The position numbers were made by a program, and so were the translations under genes. Positions 46,839 to 59,069 of a stretch of 64,000 nucleotides of DNA are shown here, one piece after another. The stretch is from NCBI GenBank assembly GCA_029582265.1, contig CM055831.1, positions 26,822,526 to 26,886,525 of the forward strand, read 5' to 3'. The stretch is from Zoroaster sp. YZ-2022. Its lineage: Eukaryota; Echinodermata; Asteroidea; Forcipulatida; Zoroasteridae. Each line of letters opens with the position of its first letter. Within the stretch, counting starts at the first letter, position 1. Under the pieces are notes generated by a model, which ran no database searches, had not been told where the DNA came from, and saw nothing but the letters and a program-made list of their open reading frames with translations.

Positions 46839-48144
46839 ATGGCTACTTCTAAACCAACATTGGGTTCAGCTCTAGAGAAAATCAGCAAGGATCATCTTGA
46901 GTGCAGTATTTGCAAAGAGGTGTACAGACAACCCAAAATACTGGACTGTGTCCACAGCTTCTGTGAAAACTGTTTAGATGAATACCACACTACCAAATAC
47001 AAGGATGCTGTCATGATTCCTTGTCCTTTGTGTCGACGGGAGACACAACTTCCTACGATGGGTGTTCCAGGCCTCAAGACCAACTTCTATCTAATTGGTC
47101 TTGTTGAGGATATCACATTGCAACAGAAGTTGGTCAGCTCTGGTAATATGCAGCTAATGTGTGAGATATGTGATGAAGAGAATGAGGCTATTCATCGCTG
47201 TCTTGACTGTGCACAGAACCTCTGTGCAAATTGCTGTAAACGACACCCCAGAATCGCTGCATTGTCCAACCATACCATTGCTACTTTGGATGACTTTATT
47301 CAGGGGAAGGTAGCAATAAAAGAGACAAAACAAAAACATCGTCCAGAATGCCAAACCCATGAGGGTGAAGTGACACGGTTCTACTGTGTAACATGTGACA
47401 AGTTGATTTGCCGAGATTGCACTGTCATACACCACTGTAAACCACAACATGAGTACATTGAGTATGACCAAGCCTCATCCACATATAAACAGTCACTGGC
47501 TCAATTCTTTACTCCCCTTGAAGGAGTTCTCAAGAAACTTGAACAATCTCTAGCAACTGCCTCAACAATGAAAGACAAACTGGGCATCACAGTTGAAAGA
47601 ACCATGGCACAGGTGAAGAACAGAGCTGATGAGATCAGGGCTGAGGTAACAGCTCAAGAGAGTCGCATCATTGATGAAATCAAAAACCTCCACAAAGATC
47701 ATAACAACAAATTGGATAAATATGAGCAAACAGTGAGTGTAATCTCACAACAAATACAGCATTCACTGGAGACCGCCAAAGATGTCACCAACAATTCATC
47801 AGATCCTGACTTCCTTGCACTCTATCCCACTATCAGCAAGGACTTGAAATTTCTCAGCAGTCAAAGTCTTCCCAAAATTGATCACAAGCTTTGTCATCTG
47901 AGATTCAAGGAGAGTCAGAGGGTTGGTGATATCAATCTTGGCAAGGTGGAGCTGCAGGAACCCAAGTGGGAGCTGTGTGATAAATTTGGCAAAATGGGAC
48001 ATGGTTCAGGAGAATTCAATGTGGCTTGGGGTATTGCTGCTTGTCAACCTGGTGATGAGATTGCAGTGGCAGACTACTGGAACAATAGAGTGGTAATCTG
48101 CAGCACCAAGGGACATCAGAAAAGAACCATTCCAATACAAGGAC
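46839..48144 (+). CDS. TRIM-NHL unit C1, exon 2 (RING, B-boxes, coiled coil, NHL blade 1)
   Basis: Intact 435 codons plus one base to the donor ac|gtaagt. RING ligands are complete (CSIC, CVH, CENC, CPLC); both B-boxes (CEIC...H and CQTH...H) and the coiled coil are intact. It differs from gene A at about 30 residues, two codons shorter in NHL blade 1, where ADYWNN replaces TNIGLWNN. GEFNVAWG replaces GEFNGAWG at the other loop slot. Silent differences are few (about five noted). Exon 3 should be 53,035-53,649, but that copy is frameshifted in this sequence, so the full protein is uncertain. Confidence 0.9.
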
Positions 48145-48547
48145 GTAAGTTTCTTATGTACACATTATGCATTCAATAGCATGTAGTGTAGTACAGTGCA
48201 TGCTGTGTAAAAACAAGACTGTGGTGCAGTACATTTCATTTCAATTCACTTTTTAATTTTACACATCAAATTCACAAAGCTACAAATCAATTAAAACAAC
48301 AAAAATACAGAAAAATTGCACAGAATCAAAACATTTATATAAGAAGCCCCAGACCAAACAAAGACAATACCCCTGTAGGATTACAAGTGAACTTAAAGAG
48401 ATACCGGTATTCTTTAACAAAGACTTTTTTCATTGTTATGACAATTATTAGACATCCATAATACCAACTAAAATATCATTTGACTCTCAAAAAAAGGTTT
48501 TTAGTTTTTAAACAAACATCTATAAATGCATCGGTCCATGCGGCTTA

Positions 48548-49360
48548 AGCCTCAGTCACACATTCAGGATTTTTACTGCCGTCCTTGATAGGACCATTCC
48601 CGATTAAAATTTGTCAAAAGTCTGATCAAGATCCTGTGATTCGTGGCGGGAAATTCACAAATTTGTAAAAACATTTATTTAATCACGACAACAATCAGAT
48701 ATTGTTCAGGAAGCGTCCCGATTCAGCCGTTTCAGCCGAATTCGCCCCGATTCTCCCGCTCTCAATCCGAATCTGATCCGATTTGTATCTTCAGCATGGT
48801 AAAAAAACGACCCGAATCTGTCCCGACAGCGCCCCGATTCTCCGAATGCGATCCGACAGAGATCAGACAGTGACCGGACAGTGAACCGACGCTGACGGAA
48901 GACATCCGTTAGAAACCGTTAGTCACGTGATAGTCCGGTCCTAAAAGAATCGCAAGTAACGGGCGTGATTCTCACTCCAAATCATGCCCGTTCATCACGA
49001 CAGCGTCCCGATCCACAGGACACCGCCCAGACACCGCCCAGACAATATAGGACATTGTTACGATTTTGATCCGATACAGCAGAATCTGTCACGACATAGT
49101 CACGATTGTAACCGACTAGACAAAATCGGCTGAGTTTCCCGAACATGTTACGGACGCGCACTACTGTCGGGAGTGCTTGGCCGACCTCTCTGGACCTTTC
49201 CGATCCGTAAGACTCTGTTACGAACGTGACACGATCATGCTCAGACAATGATAGGACATTCCAGATCATTGAGGATAGTAATCCGACTTTTTCACTTTTC
49301 GTGTCGTAGCGCTGTCTGATCTCAAACGGGAGCCATAATCGGCACTGTGTGAACGCCGCA
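48548..49360. mobile_element. 813-bp non-autonomous element with TTA target duplication (Harbinger-like?)
   Basis: Flanked by tta at 48,545-48,547 and 49,361-49,363; A (near 10,075) and D (near 62,938) have the empty site cggcttattcag. The ends are imperfect inverted repeats (gcctcagtcacaca / tgtgtgaacgccgc). A TTA duplication and such ends fit PIF/Harbinger derivatives. It is richer in CG than its surroundings and repeats cccgattc/gatccga motifs; there is no transposase ORF. Confidence 0.75.
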
Positions 49361-49396
49361 TTATTCAGTCAATTTGCAAAAAGAACACACTGCTGT

Positions 49397-49619
49397 TTAA
49401 AGGGACAGTATTGTCACGATCAGAGCAGACTTTCAAATGAGCATGGAATCGGTGTACTGGTTTTATAAGATGAACACAGTGACTGAAAATTACTGATTCA
49501 TTTATGCAGCAGCAATGGTATGACCTTATCATGTGGGGTATTATGGTAGTCACTGAGTTAATCTAAAACTAGCATTCTGATTCCATGCCCTGTTGATCGT
49601 GATGATACTGCCCATTTAA
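49397..49619. mobile_element. TTAA-ended MITE (copy 8)
   Basis: Counterpart of 9,815-10,040: starts ttaaagggacagtattgtc, ends gatactgcccatttaa. Confidence 0.75.
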
Positions 49620-50957
49620 GTATGTAAATACAACACATCAGTGGAGGTTCAATAAACATGGCATGGGTATGTAGCAACATCAAGGGTTGTTGTGTTTTCA
49701 TACTCAGTCAGTCTTCTGTAAGCAACATTGATGGATACTTTTAATTTGGGGAATTCTGCTTAAGATTTAAATTCAGTTATTTGGCAGACAGCCATAGTCC
49801 AGGATTTTCACTAGAGTGTGTCTGTTCATCTGTGTTCCAACCAGAACTTTAATTAATGTTTTCCAGAATTAAAAAGTGAAGTTCCACAGATTTCCAACCA
49901 GTCATATAAGCTTTAAGACGAGATCATGAGTGTGCTTTGTCATTTAAAACAACCAGTCAAACTTCAATAATTTGTAGCACACATTTTTCAAATGTTTGCC
50001 AAGACATAGGCTAACTACCAAAATCCATTTAATGAATTGGTTTTGAACATGCAAGTAAACAACTCATTGACATACCCTATGAATTGACAGACCAAATGAT
50101 CATGGCATCTGACCAGTTTAAAGTTACTCTGAATAAAAGCAAACAAAAGAGTACACAAATAACTTTATTGGTAATTTCCCATGCTAAATTATCCACTGAA
50201 TGGTCAAATTTGTCCCTACATTGATGGAAAATCATGACAGATGTTCATGTGTATCAGTAAACTGAGCATTAATTGCAGGTATACAATGTACACATACACA
50301 TAATCTTGATAAGTTTGTTTTCCCTCACTTACACCACACGCTATGCCGCATTGCCACGATGTAAACAAAGATTGACATCGGACTTTCCTGATTTTCAGGA
50401 AAAAAACTGGTTCAGAAAAATGTCCTTTTAAATGTTTACTGAAATAGAAAAATTCTTGTGGGAGATTGATAGATTGGATGTTGTAACAAGCTCATCTAAG
50501 TTTTGTTTCTCTAAAATATATTTCAATCGGAGAAAATTGTTATTTTTTGTCACTGTTCTTTACCCCCCTGAAAAAAAGAACAGATATTTGTGTACACATG
50601 ATTGACAGCATACGGTAGCATCCATCGGGTGTGAACATCACACAGGAGTTATCAAAACTTAAATACATGATGTACATATGCTGTAAATACACATATGTGT
50701 GTTAGCAAGTGTTTCAAAAGATCATTGGTGCATCTTCATCTTTGAACAGAATTCAAGTAAATTTAGATGCCAAACATACTCCCTATTCATTGATAATTCT
50801 GTCAATGATGTCATATGAAGGGTCTGTGTCATTGACTGTTCTAACCAGCTCTGACAATTTAATTTGAAGGCGTAACTATTTATGCTTTGATTTGTAATAC
50901 TGACAAGCTTACACACATTGTATAGCTATGAATAGGGGTGTGCGTTTTCAGATATAT

Positions 50958-51341
50958 GTGATGCGATCTGGGAAAACCGTTCGGATATTCGTGAACTTGT
51001 TTTAAGAGATAATGGCAAAATAGTCCCCACTTTTTTTAATTTGAGTTTTGTTACCATTTTAATTGTTAATATCTAAATGATCATTGTTGAAAATATTAAA
51101 TAAAATTCCATCGCTTTATGTAAAACATAGTTTTATGATGACAGATAATTAAAAGTCGTCTTTTTTTTTCGTTTCGCCATTGTTTTTTAAGGACGCGGCT
51201 ATAACTTCCCGAGAGTTATAGACAACCTGGAATCATGAATAAAACAGTTTTGAAAACAGCACAGTGTCCTCGTTAATTTGATGTATATAACCACAAAATG
51301 ACAAATTTCACCATGTAAAGGGTTTTCCCATATCACATCAC
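50958..51341. mobile_element. ATAT MITE, unit C1 copy
   Basis: Same insertion as 33,842-34,234 (gtgatgcgatctggg ... cccatatcacatcac between atat), a few bases shorter. C0 and C1 share it and A lacks it, so it groups the right-hand units. Confidence 0.8.
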
Positions 51342-51872
51342 ATATTTGAACCGGATACCCCAAATCAGAAACTTCGGATACCGGATACCCGTTTTCATTT
51401 TTGTTGAAAACATGCCTCCGGTGTTGTACAAATACATGGTAACAAAATTGACCTTTATAATACAGAGGATACCATTTTAAATCAATCTTTTTCTTTACTG
51501 TGTCGTTTTATTAAGTAAAACCTCTTGGTGAAATATGTACCTGTATTGTATTTACTGAAAGTTGTTCTGAAATAAAACGCTGCAAAAGTGTCTGAGTTAC
51601 AACTACGATGTACGATGTACAAAAGAAAGCCCCATTGATCACCACAGCAGCCTACCTGAACATAACACATGACTGAGTCAGAGGCTAGAAGACCTGTGTG
51701 TGCGTGATCAAACTCCTTTTGGTTGTTTATATTCACAAAACAGGTGTTGAATTATGTCATTGGTCAAAGGTGATATTCGGAACCCATTGGGGGAAAAAAA
51801 TTCATGTGCTTGTACTCATCTGCCCTGCCTTCTAATAAGGATATCCTGTATGTCATGTAAAAGTGTAAACAT

Positions 51873-52335
51873 GAAGGCCCTCACACCAAGTTTAAAGCGG
51901 TGCTCCCTGGCGTATGCGACGTGACAAAACATAGCTCGAAATTGTCAGAGTCCAAGAACGCCGAACTTCGAATTGCATCTGAAAAGCCCGAAATCGGGTG
52001 TTGGAATGGGTTAGTCCATATACGTATCCATAGCTTTAACATACGTGTATGCGTTTATAGCGTGTACGCACTAACTTTACAAACTTATGACAGCGTATCA
52101 CAGCGCATTATGCGGCGATGACCAACGATGCTTAACGTATTCGTGGCGATGTCCGCATGCCTCTGATGATGATGGGTTGATGATGGGCTGATGTGTTCAG
52201 CACCACAGACATGAAGAAGAGGATGAGTTACTCCAAGGACCCCATATATACTCAAACCCCCATAAGTTCCCAAAAACGCGAATGCTCGTGCTTTCAGGCA
52301 CATACGCCAGCTGTACTGTGAAACACGTTATATTT
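51873..52335. mobile_element. Probable insertion in intron 2 of unit C1
   Basis: Compared with C0 (34,780-34,835), about 460 bp replace a short segment between gtgtaaacat and ggtaattgg. The two ends share ggcgtatg / catacgcc in inverted orientation, set about 35 bp in. No clean target duplication was found, so the element type is open. Confidence 0.4.
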
Positions 52336-53034
52336 TTACAGTCGCTATAGGTAATTGGAACCGAAAAACGGATCGGGTAATGACAGTTTCGGTTGGGCAT
52401 CTGGATACCCGGATACCCGGATACCTGGCTATGAAACAATTATATTAGGAGTTTCTACATGTATTTCAGCAAACCTTTCAAGTAATTAACCATGAGTTAA
52501 TGTGAAATTATCAATTTTATTCAGTTTCCGATGACCTTCTCTTAAGCGGAAATCTCTATAACTATGAGTGCATTAGAATATCTCTTTATTCACTGTCTAA
52601 TTGCTCTCCTAGTAATACCTCAACAAACATTAAACAAAATGTTTGAATAATAATTTAATGTAGAAACATTCCACTTAACTGAATTTTGCCAGAAAAAGAA
52701 AGTGGCTCATAACTACATGTTATGCTATTAAAACCTTTACACATTGAAATTATGTGCTATACATGTACTCCTGGCTGTCATCAATTTAAATTTAGCCTAT
52801 TTTATTTTTTCTGAAACATGACATTGATTGAAATAAATAGTGAATAATAAATCATCACAGTTCAAAGGTTCATTCAGTTCAAGTGAACATTGGCTGTTGT
52901 GAATCCCCTTATTGCGTATAGGCCTTCATATCAAAATATGTAAAATATCTTGATGTAATGTTCAGCTCATAAAACATAACACACATAATTGTTATATCAC
53001 TGTGCTGTTATCTCTATTATTATTATTTTTCCAG

Positions 53035-53649
53035 TTCCACGTGGCATTGCAGCTATACACAATCACTTAGTGGTTGTAGACATCACCAATGATGTCATCA
53101 AGATGTACAACAATGATGGGCACACTTGCGCTGACTTCCAAGCACAGTGCCTCAGTAGTGAGGTAGGGAAGACAGCAGTGGACCTCGGGTGTAGCAGTAA
53201 ATAATAAGGGTAACATCATAATAGGTGATGTGACAAGGATGGTGAGCGAGCACAGCCCCCAATGATGGCTCGCTCATTCACACTATGCCAGTCAAACAAA
53301 CCCTTACTTCCTGGCCATTGATAATAATAATAGAGTTGTAGTCAGTTGTTTTAACCAACATCAAGTAGACATTGTTGATAGCAATGGTACTTCATTACTC
53401 ACAATCAAACCAACAATCAATGGTCAGGAAGTTCAATACTGCAAAGGTGTATGCTGTGACAGATCAGGCATATACATTGCAGTGTCCAATGAGGACAATA
53501 ACACTGGTCATATTCACCATTATGATGATGATGGTAGATTCATCTCATGTATAGCTCAGGGTCTGTGCTCCCGAATCACATTCACTGCAGATGGGCATCA
53601 GCTGGTAGCTGCAGACTGGTACTCAGTGAAGATATATCACATAATGTGA
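53035..53649 (+). pseudogene. TRIM-NHL unit C1, exon 3 (frameshifted)
   Basis: Acceptor ttattatttttccag and stop TGA are both in place, but small indels (near 53,120-53,190, 53,255, 53,300 and 53,567) break the frame. By alignment it is a mosaic: GDVTR, PNDG and SCFN as in gene A, EVQYC as in C0, and private residues such as VDIT, SNEDNN and ADWYS. The differences again fall in loop slots. Either a pseudogene or an intact gene with consensus errors; the many small deletions nearby favour errors. Confidence 0.75.
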
Positions 53650-55710
53650 TGTAATCCAACATGCTGCTGACTGGCAATCTCCCTTGTCATCATCATAATG
53701 GTGAAATGTCCTCTTCAAGATATGTTACCCAAACATGTAATGTAGAATCTTGTATCATTTATTATTAATGTTTGACATGACAAGAGATACAGAGCATATA
53801 CAATTCATTGACAATGAAATCTTCAATCAGGAAATTATTGCTGTTTTGATGAAAACAAAAATTACCAGTAAAATACCGGTGATACATCTTGTAAAAAAAT
53901 TTCACAAGACAAATGTCCAAGAAGCATGGTTTATCTAAGTACCTAAATGAATTAATGACAAGTCCTGCCATCAATTCATTTCATAACTATCACTGTAAAC
54001 ATGGCTCTCATTTTTTATATTAAATTTGTAATTTTACGTATTTTGGTGCATTTTACAAAAAAATAGTTTTTTCAGATAAAACAAAATTGCCATGAATCAC
54101 TGATGCATCTATAAGAGAATTCCATTTTGCTTTTTGACATTGTCTGTTGATTTGTAAATGTTACTTTTAATTATTCATATGTCAATATCTTGTCAATACT
54201 TTCTTTGTTTTCACTGATGGCCAGCCATTGTTTGCCAATCACCAGTTGACAAAAACACAATTGTGACATATAAAGAAAGGTCTATACCCTCTCTTTTCCC
54301 CCTCTGGATCCACCCTTGTACAAGTTGCATAATGGAAAAGCTTATATTCTACACCTGAGCTGCACCTTATACAAGTCTAGTTTTCTTCCTCTTACCTTTT
54401 GTTGGGTCTGAGCTGATCTCTTGGTTGAGGATGTTTCTTGCTGAGACTGTTTCTTGTTGACCTCTGATCAGGTCAATTAGAAGAGTTGTCATGCTGTCAA
54501 CCTGGAGAAATAAAATGAATAGTACATTCTTGATACACTGTTTGTAAAAATGTCATCATTTATGAATACTAAAGACAATCAAAAATTATAAACAAATTGA
54601 CGTCAATGTTTCATTTGGAAACAAGTTGAAATCATCATTCACAGTTTCTCATCCAAAGCACTGTAGGTTTTCTATGCAATCATTTCTGTCCCATTCCAGA
54701 CAGAAATTACATTCAGGAAACCAATGACTCTTAATATCATAAATGAGCAAATAAACTGACATAATAATTTGTGAAATTACAAAAAAGGAGCTTCATTTGT
54801 CTTGGTTTAAATTTACTTTTCAACATATATGATTATTGTACACTTTTAAAAATAAGCATTAATAATTAGCTTTGTACATTTTATTGAACACTTTTACAAA
54901 TGATAATCTTCATCAATTGTGTAATAAGCTTAATTGTATATATTGCAATGAACAAACTGTTTTGAGGTTTTCCTGTCCCAAGCCCCAATAACTTCCAATA
55001 GCAGATCCAGGGGTGTGGGGGCCTTGGGAGATAAAACCCCTCCTCCCTGCTTTGGGTATTTTGTTATCTAATTACCTTGTAAAGTTGGTTGATATAAATA
55101 CTAAGCACTATACATTATCTATATATATGAACATAATTCATGTGGATCCAGTCTCTTGTAGAGTCTTCAATGAGGTAATGACCTTCATCATTCCTTAACT
55201 TGAGACCTACTTGACATCTCTTAATTTGTAAGGTGTTTGTTATCTAATTATACCTTGTAGAATTGGTTGATATAAATACTAAGCACTGTACATTATCAAT
55301 GAGGATGATTCCTTTTTGGATCATGGTCTCTTGTAGAGTCTTCAATGACTCTACAAGATGAAAAGGTTATCACCTGATAACTTTCACCACTTTCATCAAC
55401 TAAAACCTACCTAAAGTGTTTTAGATGGTGGGTTTATTTTGTATTCTTTTATCTCATCATTTTATTTGATCAAATAATTGATCAAATCAACATTTTAATA
55501 ACTAGATTATCAAATGAACAAATTATTACATTAAAACTTAATTGGTGTAAAGTTGGTACAAGTATCAAGCATCCTGGGAAATGATGTTGTTTGAAGTGTT
55601 TTCATCTTTGAGAAAACAGGAATTGTAATGTAGAATTTACAAAAAAATGTTGTTTTCTTAGAAAGTTGTTTTCTCCAAAACTTCATCATCTATTGTGATA
55701 AATTATTCAT
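53650..55710. other. Intergenic DNA downstream of exon 3, unit C1
   Basis: Matches C0 36,139-41,560 minus the 3.77-kb transposon, whose empty site is near 54,300. From about 55,190 the sequence departs from the other units and repeats part of itself (ctctaagcactgtacattatc region). No gene is supported. Confidence 0.5.
54396..54501 (-). pseudogene. Opposite-strand exon, unit C1 (shortened copy)
   Basis: Counterpart of 4,138-4,249, with donor intact and acceptor context changed (tttatttctccag), but six bases net are lost by small deletions, which also alters internal residues. Confidence 0.35.
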
Positions 55711-56558
55711 GATATGTGTCCTGGGTTCTTAAACTACATCTGAAGGATGTGAACCCCTGGTGATGTTATTAAGGCATTACCATGCCTCAGACTAGTGATA
55801 TGTGTCCTGGGTTCTTAAACTACATCTGAAGGATGTGAACCCCTGGTGATGTTATTAAGGCATTACCATGCGTCAGACTAGTGATATGTGTCCTGGGTTC
55901 TTAAACTACATCTGAAGGATGTGAACCCCTGGTGATGTTATTAAGGCATTACCATGCCTCAGACTAGTGATATGTGTCCTGAGTTCTTAAACTACATCTG
56001 AAGGATGTGAACCCCTGGTGATGTTATTAAGGCATTACCATGCCTCAGACTAGTGATATGTGTCCGGGTTCTAAACCTACATCTGAAGGATGTGAACCCC
56101 TGGTGATATTATTAAGGCATTGCATACCTCAGACTAGTTATGTGTCTGGGTTCTTAAACTACATCTGAAGGATGTGAACCCTGGTGATGTTATTAAGGCA
56201 TTACCATACCTCAGACTAGTGATATGTGTCCTGAGTTCTTAAACTACATCTGAAGGATGTGAACCCCTGGTGATGTTATTAAGGCATTACCATGCCTCAG
56301 ACTTGTGATATGTGTCCTGGGTCTTATACTACATCTGAAGGATGTGAACCCTGGTGATGTTATTAAGGCATTACCATACCTCAGACTAGTGATATGTGTC
56401 CTGGGTTCAACCAAACTACATCTGAAGGATGTGAACCCCTGGTGATGTCATTAAGGCATTACCATACCTCAAACTAGCGATATGTGTCCTGGGTTCTTAA
56501 ACCACTCGAAAGATGAACCCTGGTGATGTTATTAAGGCATTACCATACCTCAGACTAA
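55711..56558. repeat. 86-bp minisatellite, ten units, unit C1
   Basis: Units begin gatatgtgtcctgggttctt at 55,711, 55,797, 55,883, 55,969 and 56,055, with about five slightly shortened units after. Absent from A, B and C0. The gaaggatgtgaac...ctggtgatg part resembles a single-copy sequence at the equivalent place in A (about 3,370-3,390). Confidence 0.9.
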
Positions 56559-56585
56559 CCACACAACCTCAAATAATTCATAGAA

Positions 56586-56632
56586 TGGTCTCCCATCCAA
56601 GTACTGACTGCGGTCAATGTTGCTTAATCCCC
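56586..56632 (-). ncRNA. 5S rRNA-like fragment (possible 5S-derived SINE)
   Basis: On the minus strand it reads taagcaacattgacc, then gtcagtacttggatgggagacc: the internal promoter region (A box, intermediate element, C box) of 5S rRNA. Upstream and downstream parts of 5S rRNA are absent or not recognisable. This fits a truncated 5S-derived SINE or a 5S pseudogene rather than a working gene. Confidence 0.65.
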
Positions 56633-56639
56633 TGACAAT

Positions 56640-57440
56640 CATGCCACAAATTTATGAAAAAGGCATTCATGATGTTTAGAATATATTTTAAAATGAAAGC
56701 AATCCAGGAGGAAATAATATCTCAGGATGATTGATACCTTTACAAACTTCACATCAAGTTATCTTTCCTATAATAATTGTGTCATTTTGTAATCAGGTCA
56801 AATTTAACAATAATATGTATTCCTTTTTACAATTTTTTGTTATAATTTAAAAATCAGAGTATAAGATTACATTTTGGAACCCAGTGGAAATTGTTATTTT
56901 GGTCAATCGTATTCTATTTCTGATAGTTTTCACTTATATTTTCCAATAACATCAATGAAATAACTCAAATCTATGGTCTATGTCTTTGCTAATTAATTTT
57001 CAACATTAAATTGTATATTTTGTTTTCTTCAAATTCCTTCTTTAATTTAGGAGTATAATCTAGAGACTCTTATTTTTATTGCTATTAAGTTTACTGTTGA
57101 TTAATTAAATTTGCATTTAATTAACATTTATTAGATCGAATTGTAATATAAATTAATTTGACTCTGTCCCAATCAGGTTTATCAAAACAATATTATAACA
57201 ATTCAAATTCTTTGTTTGTTCCCACAATCTCCCTCTCCTCAGTTGAGTGATGTCAATAAATCAAATCTCTTAACTTATAATTGTTACTATATGTATGTTT
57301 TTTATTATTGTAGTTCACATCCTTGTTGCTTTCTTCATCAAAATAAACTGATATTAATTAGCAATTATTTCTCTATATGGAACCAAATTGTGAGGTTAAT
57401 CAAATATTATAATTATTTGACAATTGAATAAAGAAGCAGC
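56640..57440. other. AT-rich DNA private to unit C1
   Basis: Very AT-rich sequence only loosely related to the other units; no feature seen. A 71-codon ORF here has no support. Confidence 0.4.
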
Positions 57441-57760
57441 TTTACTATCAAGTATTACAGAAACTTACCATTAAGTTTTACAAAGATCCCTGAACAAGTT
57501 GACACATCCTTTAGAATGAGCTACAACACCATCTGATGTTATCATGGTCATTGCTGACAGAATGAGGGCAGCATGCTACAACATTGAAGCTATCATGTTA
57601 TTCTGACTACCCAACCAGAATGATCTGTAGGAAGATTGTTTCAAAAATAATTTAAATATCGATAAGATTCAAGCCAATAAGAGACATGTTCATGACCATG
57701 AGATCAAGTTATAATATTAATATAATCACACAACGTTTTCATGACCCACACCTCCCTAGC

Positions 57761-57903
57761 TTAAAGGGGCAGTATCGTCACGAACAACAGGGCATGGAAT
57801 CGGACTGCTAATTTTGTATTTACTCATTGACTGAGTAATTGTCAGTCACTGTGTTCATCTTAAACTAGGACACATATTCCATGCCCTGTGGAAAATCTGC
57901 TCT
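57761..57903. mobile_element. TTAA-ended MITE (copy 9, internally deleted)
   Basis: Counterpart of 43,511-43,714, lacking about 60 central bases. Starts ttaaaggggcagtatcgtcacg. Confidence 0.65.
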
Positions 57904-58780
57904 GAACTCAAAACATGACAATTCAACATTACTTAGGCTATCAAAATTAGAAATAGAAAACATTACAAATGGATTCAAAATTCAATGCATGGTGTTGATC
58001 ACAGGAGAAAGATCGATTGGGTCATGGCCACAGGGATAAAGAACCAGCAAACCATAGGTAATGTCCTTAATTGCCCATGGCCACAACCCCAGGGGTATTT
58101 ATCCTGAGGTCAAGACTATGTCACTCTTTATTCCCATTCATGAATGCCCTCCTGATTTTTTTAAAAATAAATAAAAATTACTAAAACTGAATAATTTGCA
58201 TCCAGAAACACAGATGCAACTGGTGCATCTCAAAATGAACTTACACAACTGTTTAAAGGGGAAGATACAACATTGGTAATGACATGAACACAAATGATCA
58301 AATTATTATATGACGAACTTAAATATAAATTATATAAAGGCACTTGTATTAACAAAATGAAACAAATGAACATTTTTACATTTTCTCAAGATTTGACTCC
58401 ATTAAACTGAAACTGGTTGATTCAAGTACATCTTGGTTCAAAGAGAAAGCATCCTTGTAGAAGCAGTGATACCAACATTAAGGCTGGTTTTAAACAACCA
58501 TGTTATCACATCTCAACCAATCAGAAGTCCCTAAACCTAGTGTAAACTGCCTCTGAGTCATTTATGAATTTTCCATTTTCAGGTCAACTAAACCAATTCA
58601 ACTAAAACAAAGTCCTTCTTTCCTGAAGCTAAGTTAATAATTTATGACCTTCTCCACCCTCCTCCAACATTCCCTGCTAATCCCCATCATTTCAAAAATG
58701 AATACTCCCCAGTATCATTGTCCTGAGTCATGACTACAGCATTTCTTAAATTACAAACTACCCTGACAGTTTCGTCTTAA

Positions 58781-59069
58781 TTAAAAAGGGACAGTATCAT
58801 CACGATCAACAGGGCATGGAATCTGAGTGCTTGTTTTGATTGTAACAGTGACTGAAAATAATACTCCACATGATAAGGTAATAATACTATTCAATTGGTT
58901 TATTTAATATTTGAACTTATAGCCATGGGCTAAATTGAGTCAAATAACCATTGCTGCTTCATAAATGAATCAGTAATTTTCAGTCACTGTGTTCATCTTA
59001 AACAAGAACGCTGATTCCATGCCCGCCCTGTTGAAAATCTGCTTTGATCATGGCGATACTGTCCTTTAA
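58781..59069. mobile_element. TTAA-ended MITE (copy 10), full length
   Basis: Counterpart of 14,060-14,346, with both termini (ttaaaaagggacagtatc / gatactgtcctttaa) and the same central sequence. Confidence 0.75.

Larger units (their letters stand above)
48145..53034 (+). other. Intron 2, unit C1
   Basis: 4.9 kb containing four insertions (48,548-49,360; MITE at 49,397-49,619; ATAT MITE at 50,958-51,341; insert near 51,873-52,335), one 84-bp unit and one 88-bp hairpin unit. No gene is supported; the other ORFs are intronic chance or repeat frames. Confidence 0.7.

Noticed and set aside
46839..48144. Orthology to a named vertebrate TRIM gene
   Set aside because: Domain order fits several TRIM-NHL proteins, the filamin domain is absent, and lineage-specific expansion makes one-to-one orthology unlikely.
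55711..56558. CRISPR-like array
   Set aside because: Units are 86 bp and contiguous, without unique spacers; this is animal DNA and an ordinary minisatellite.
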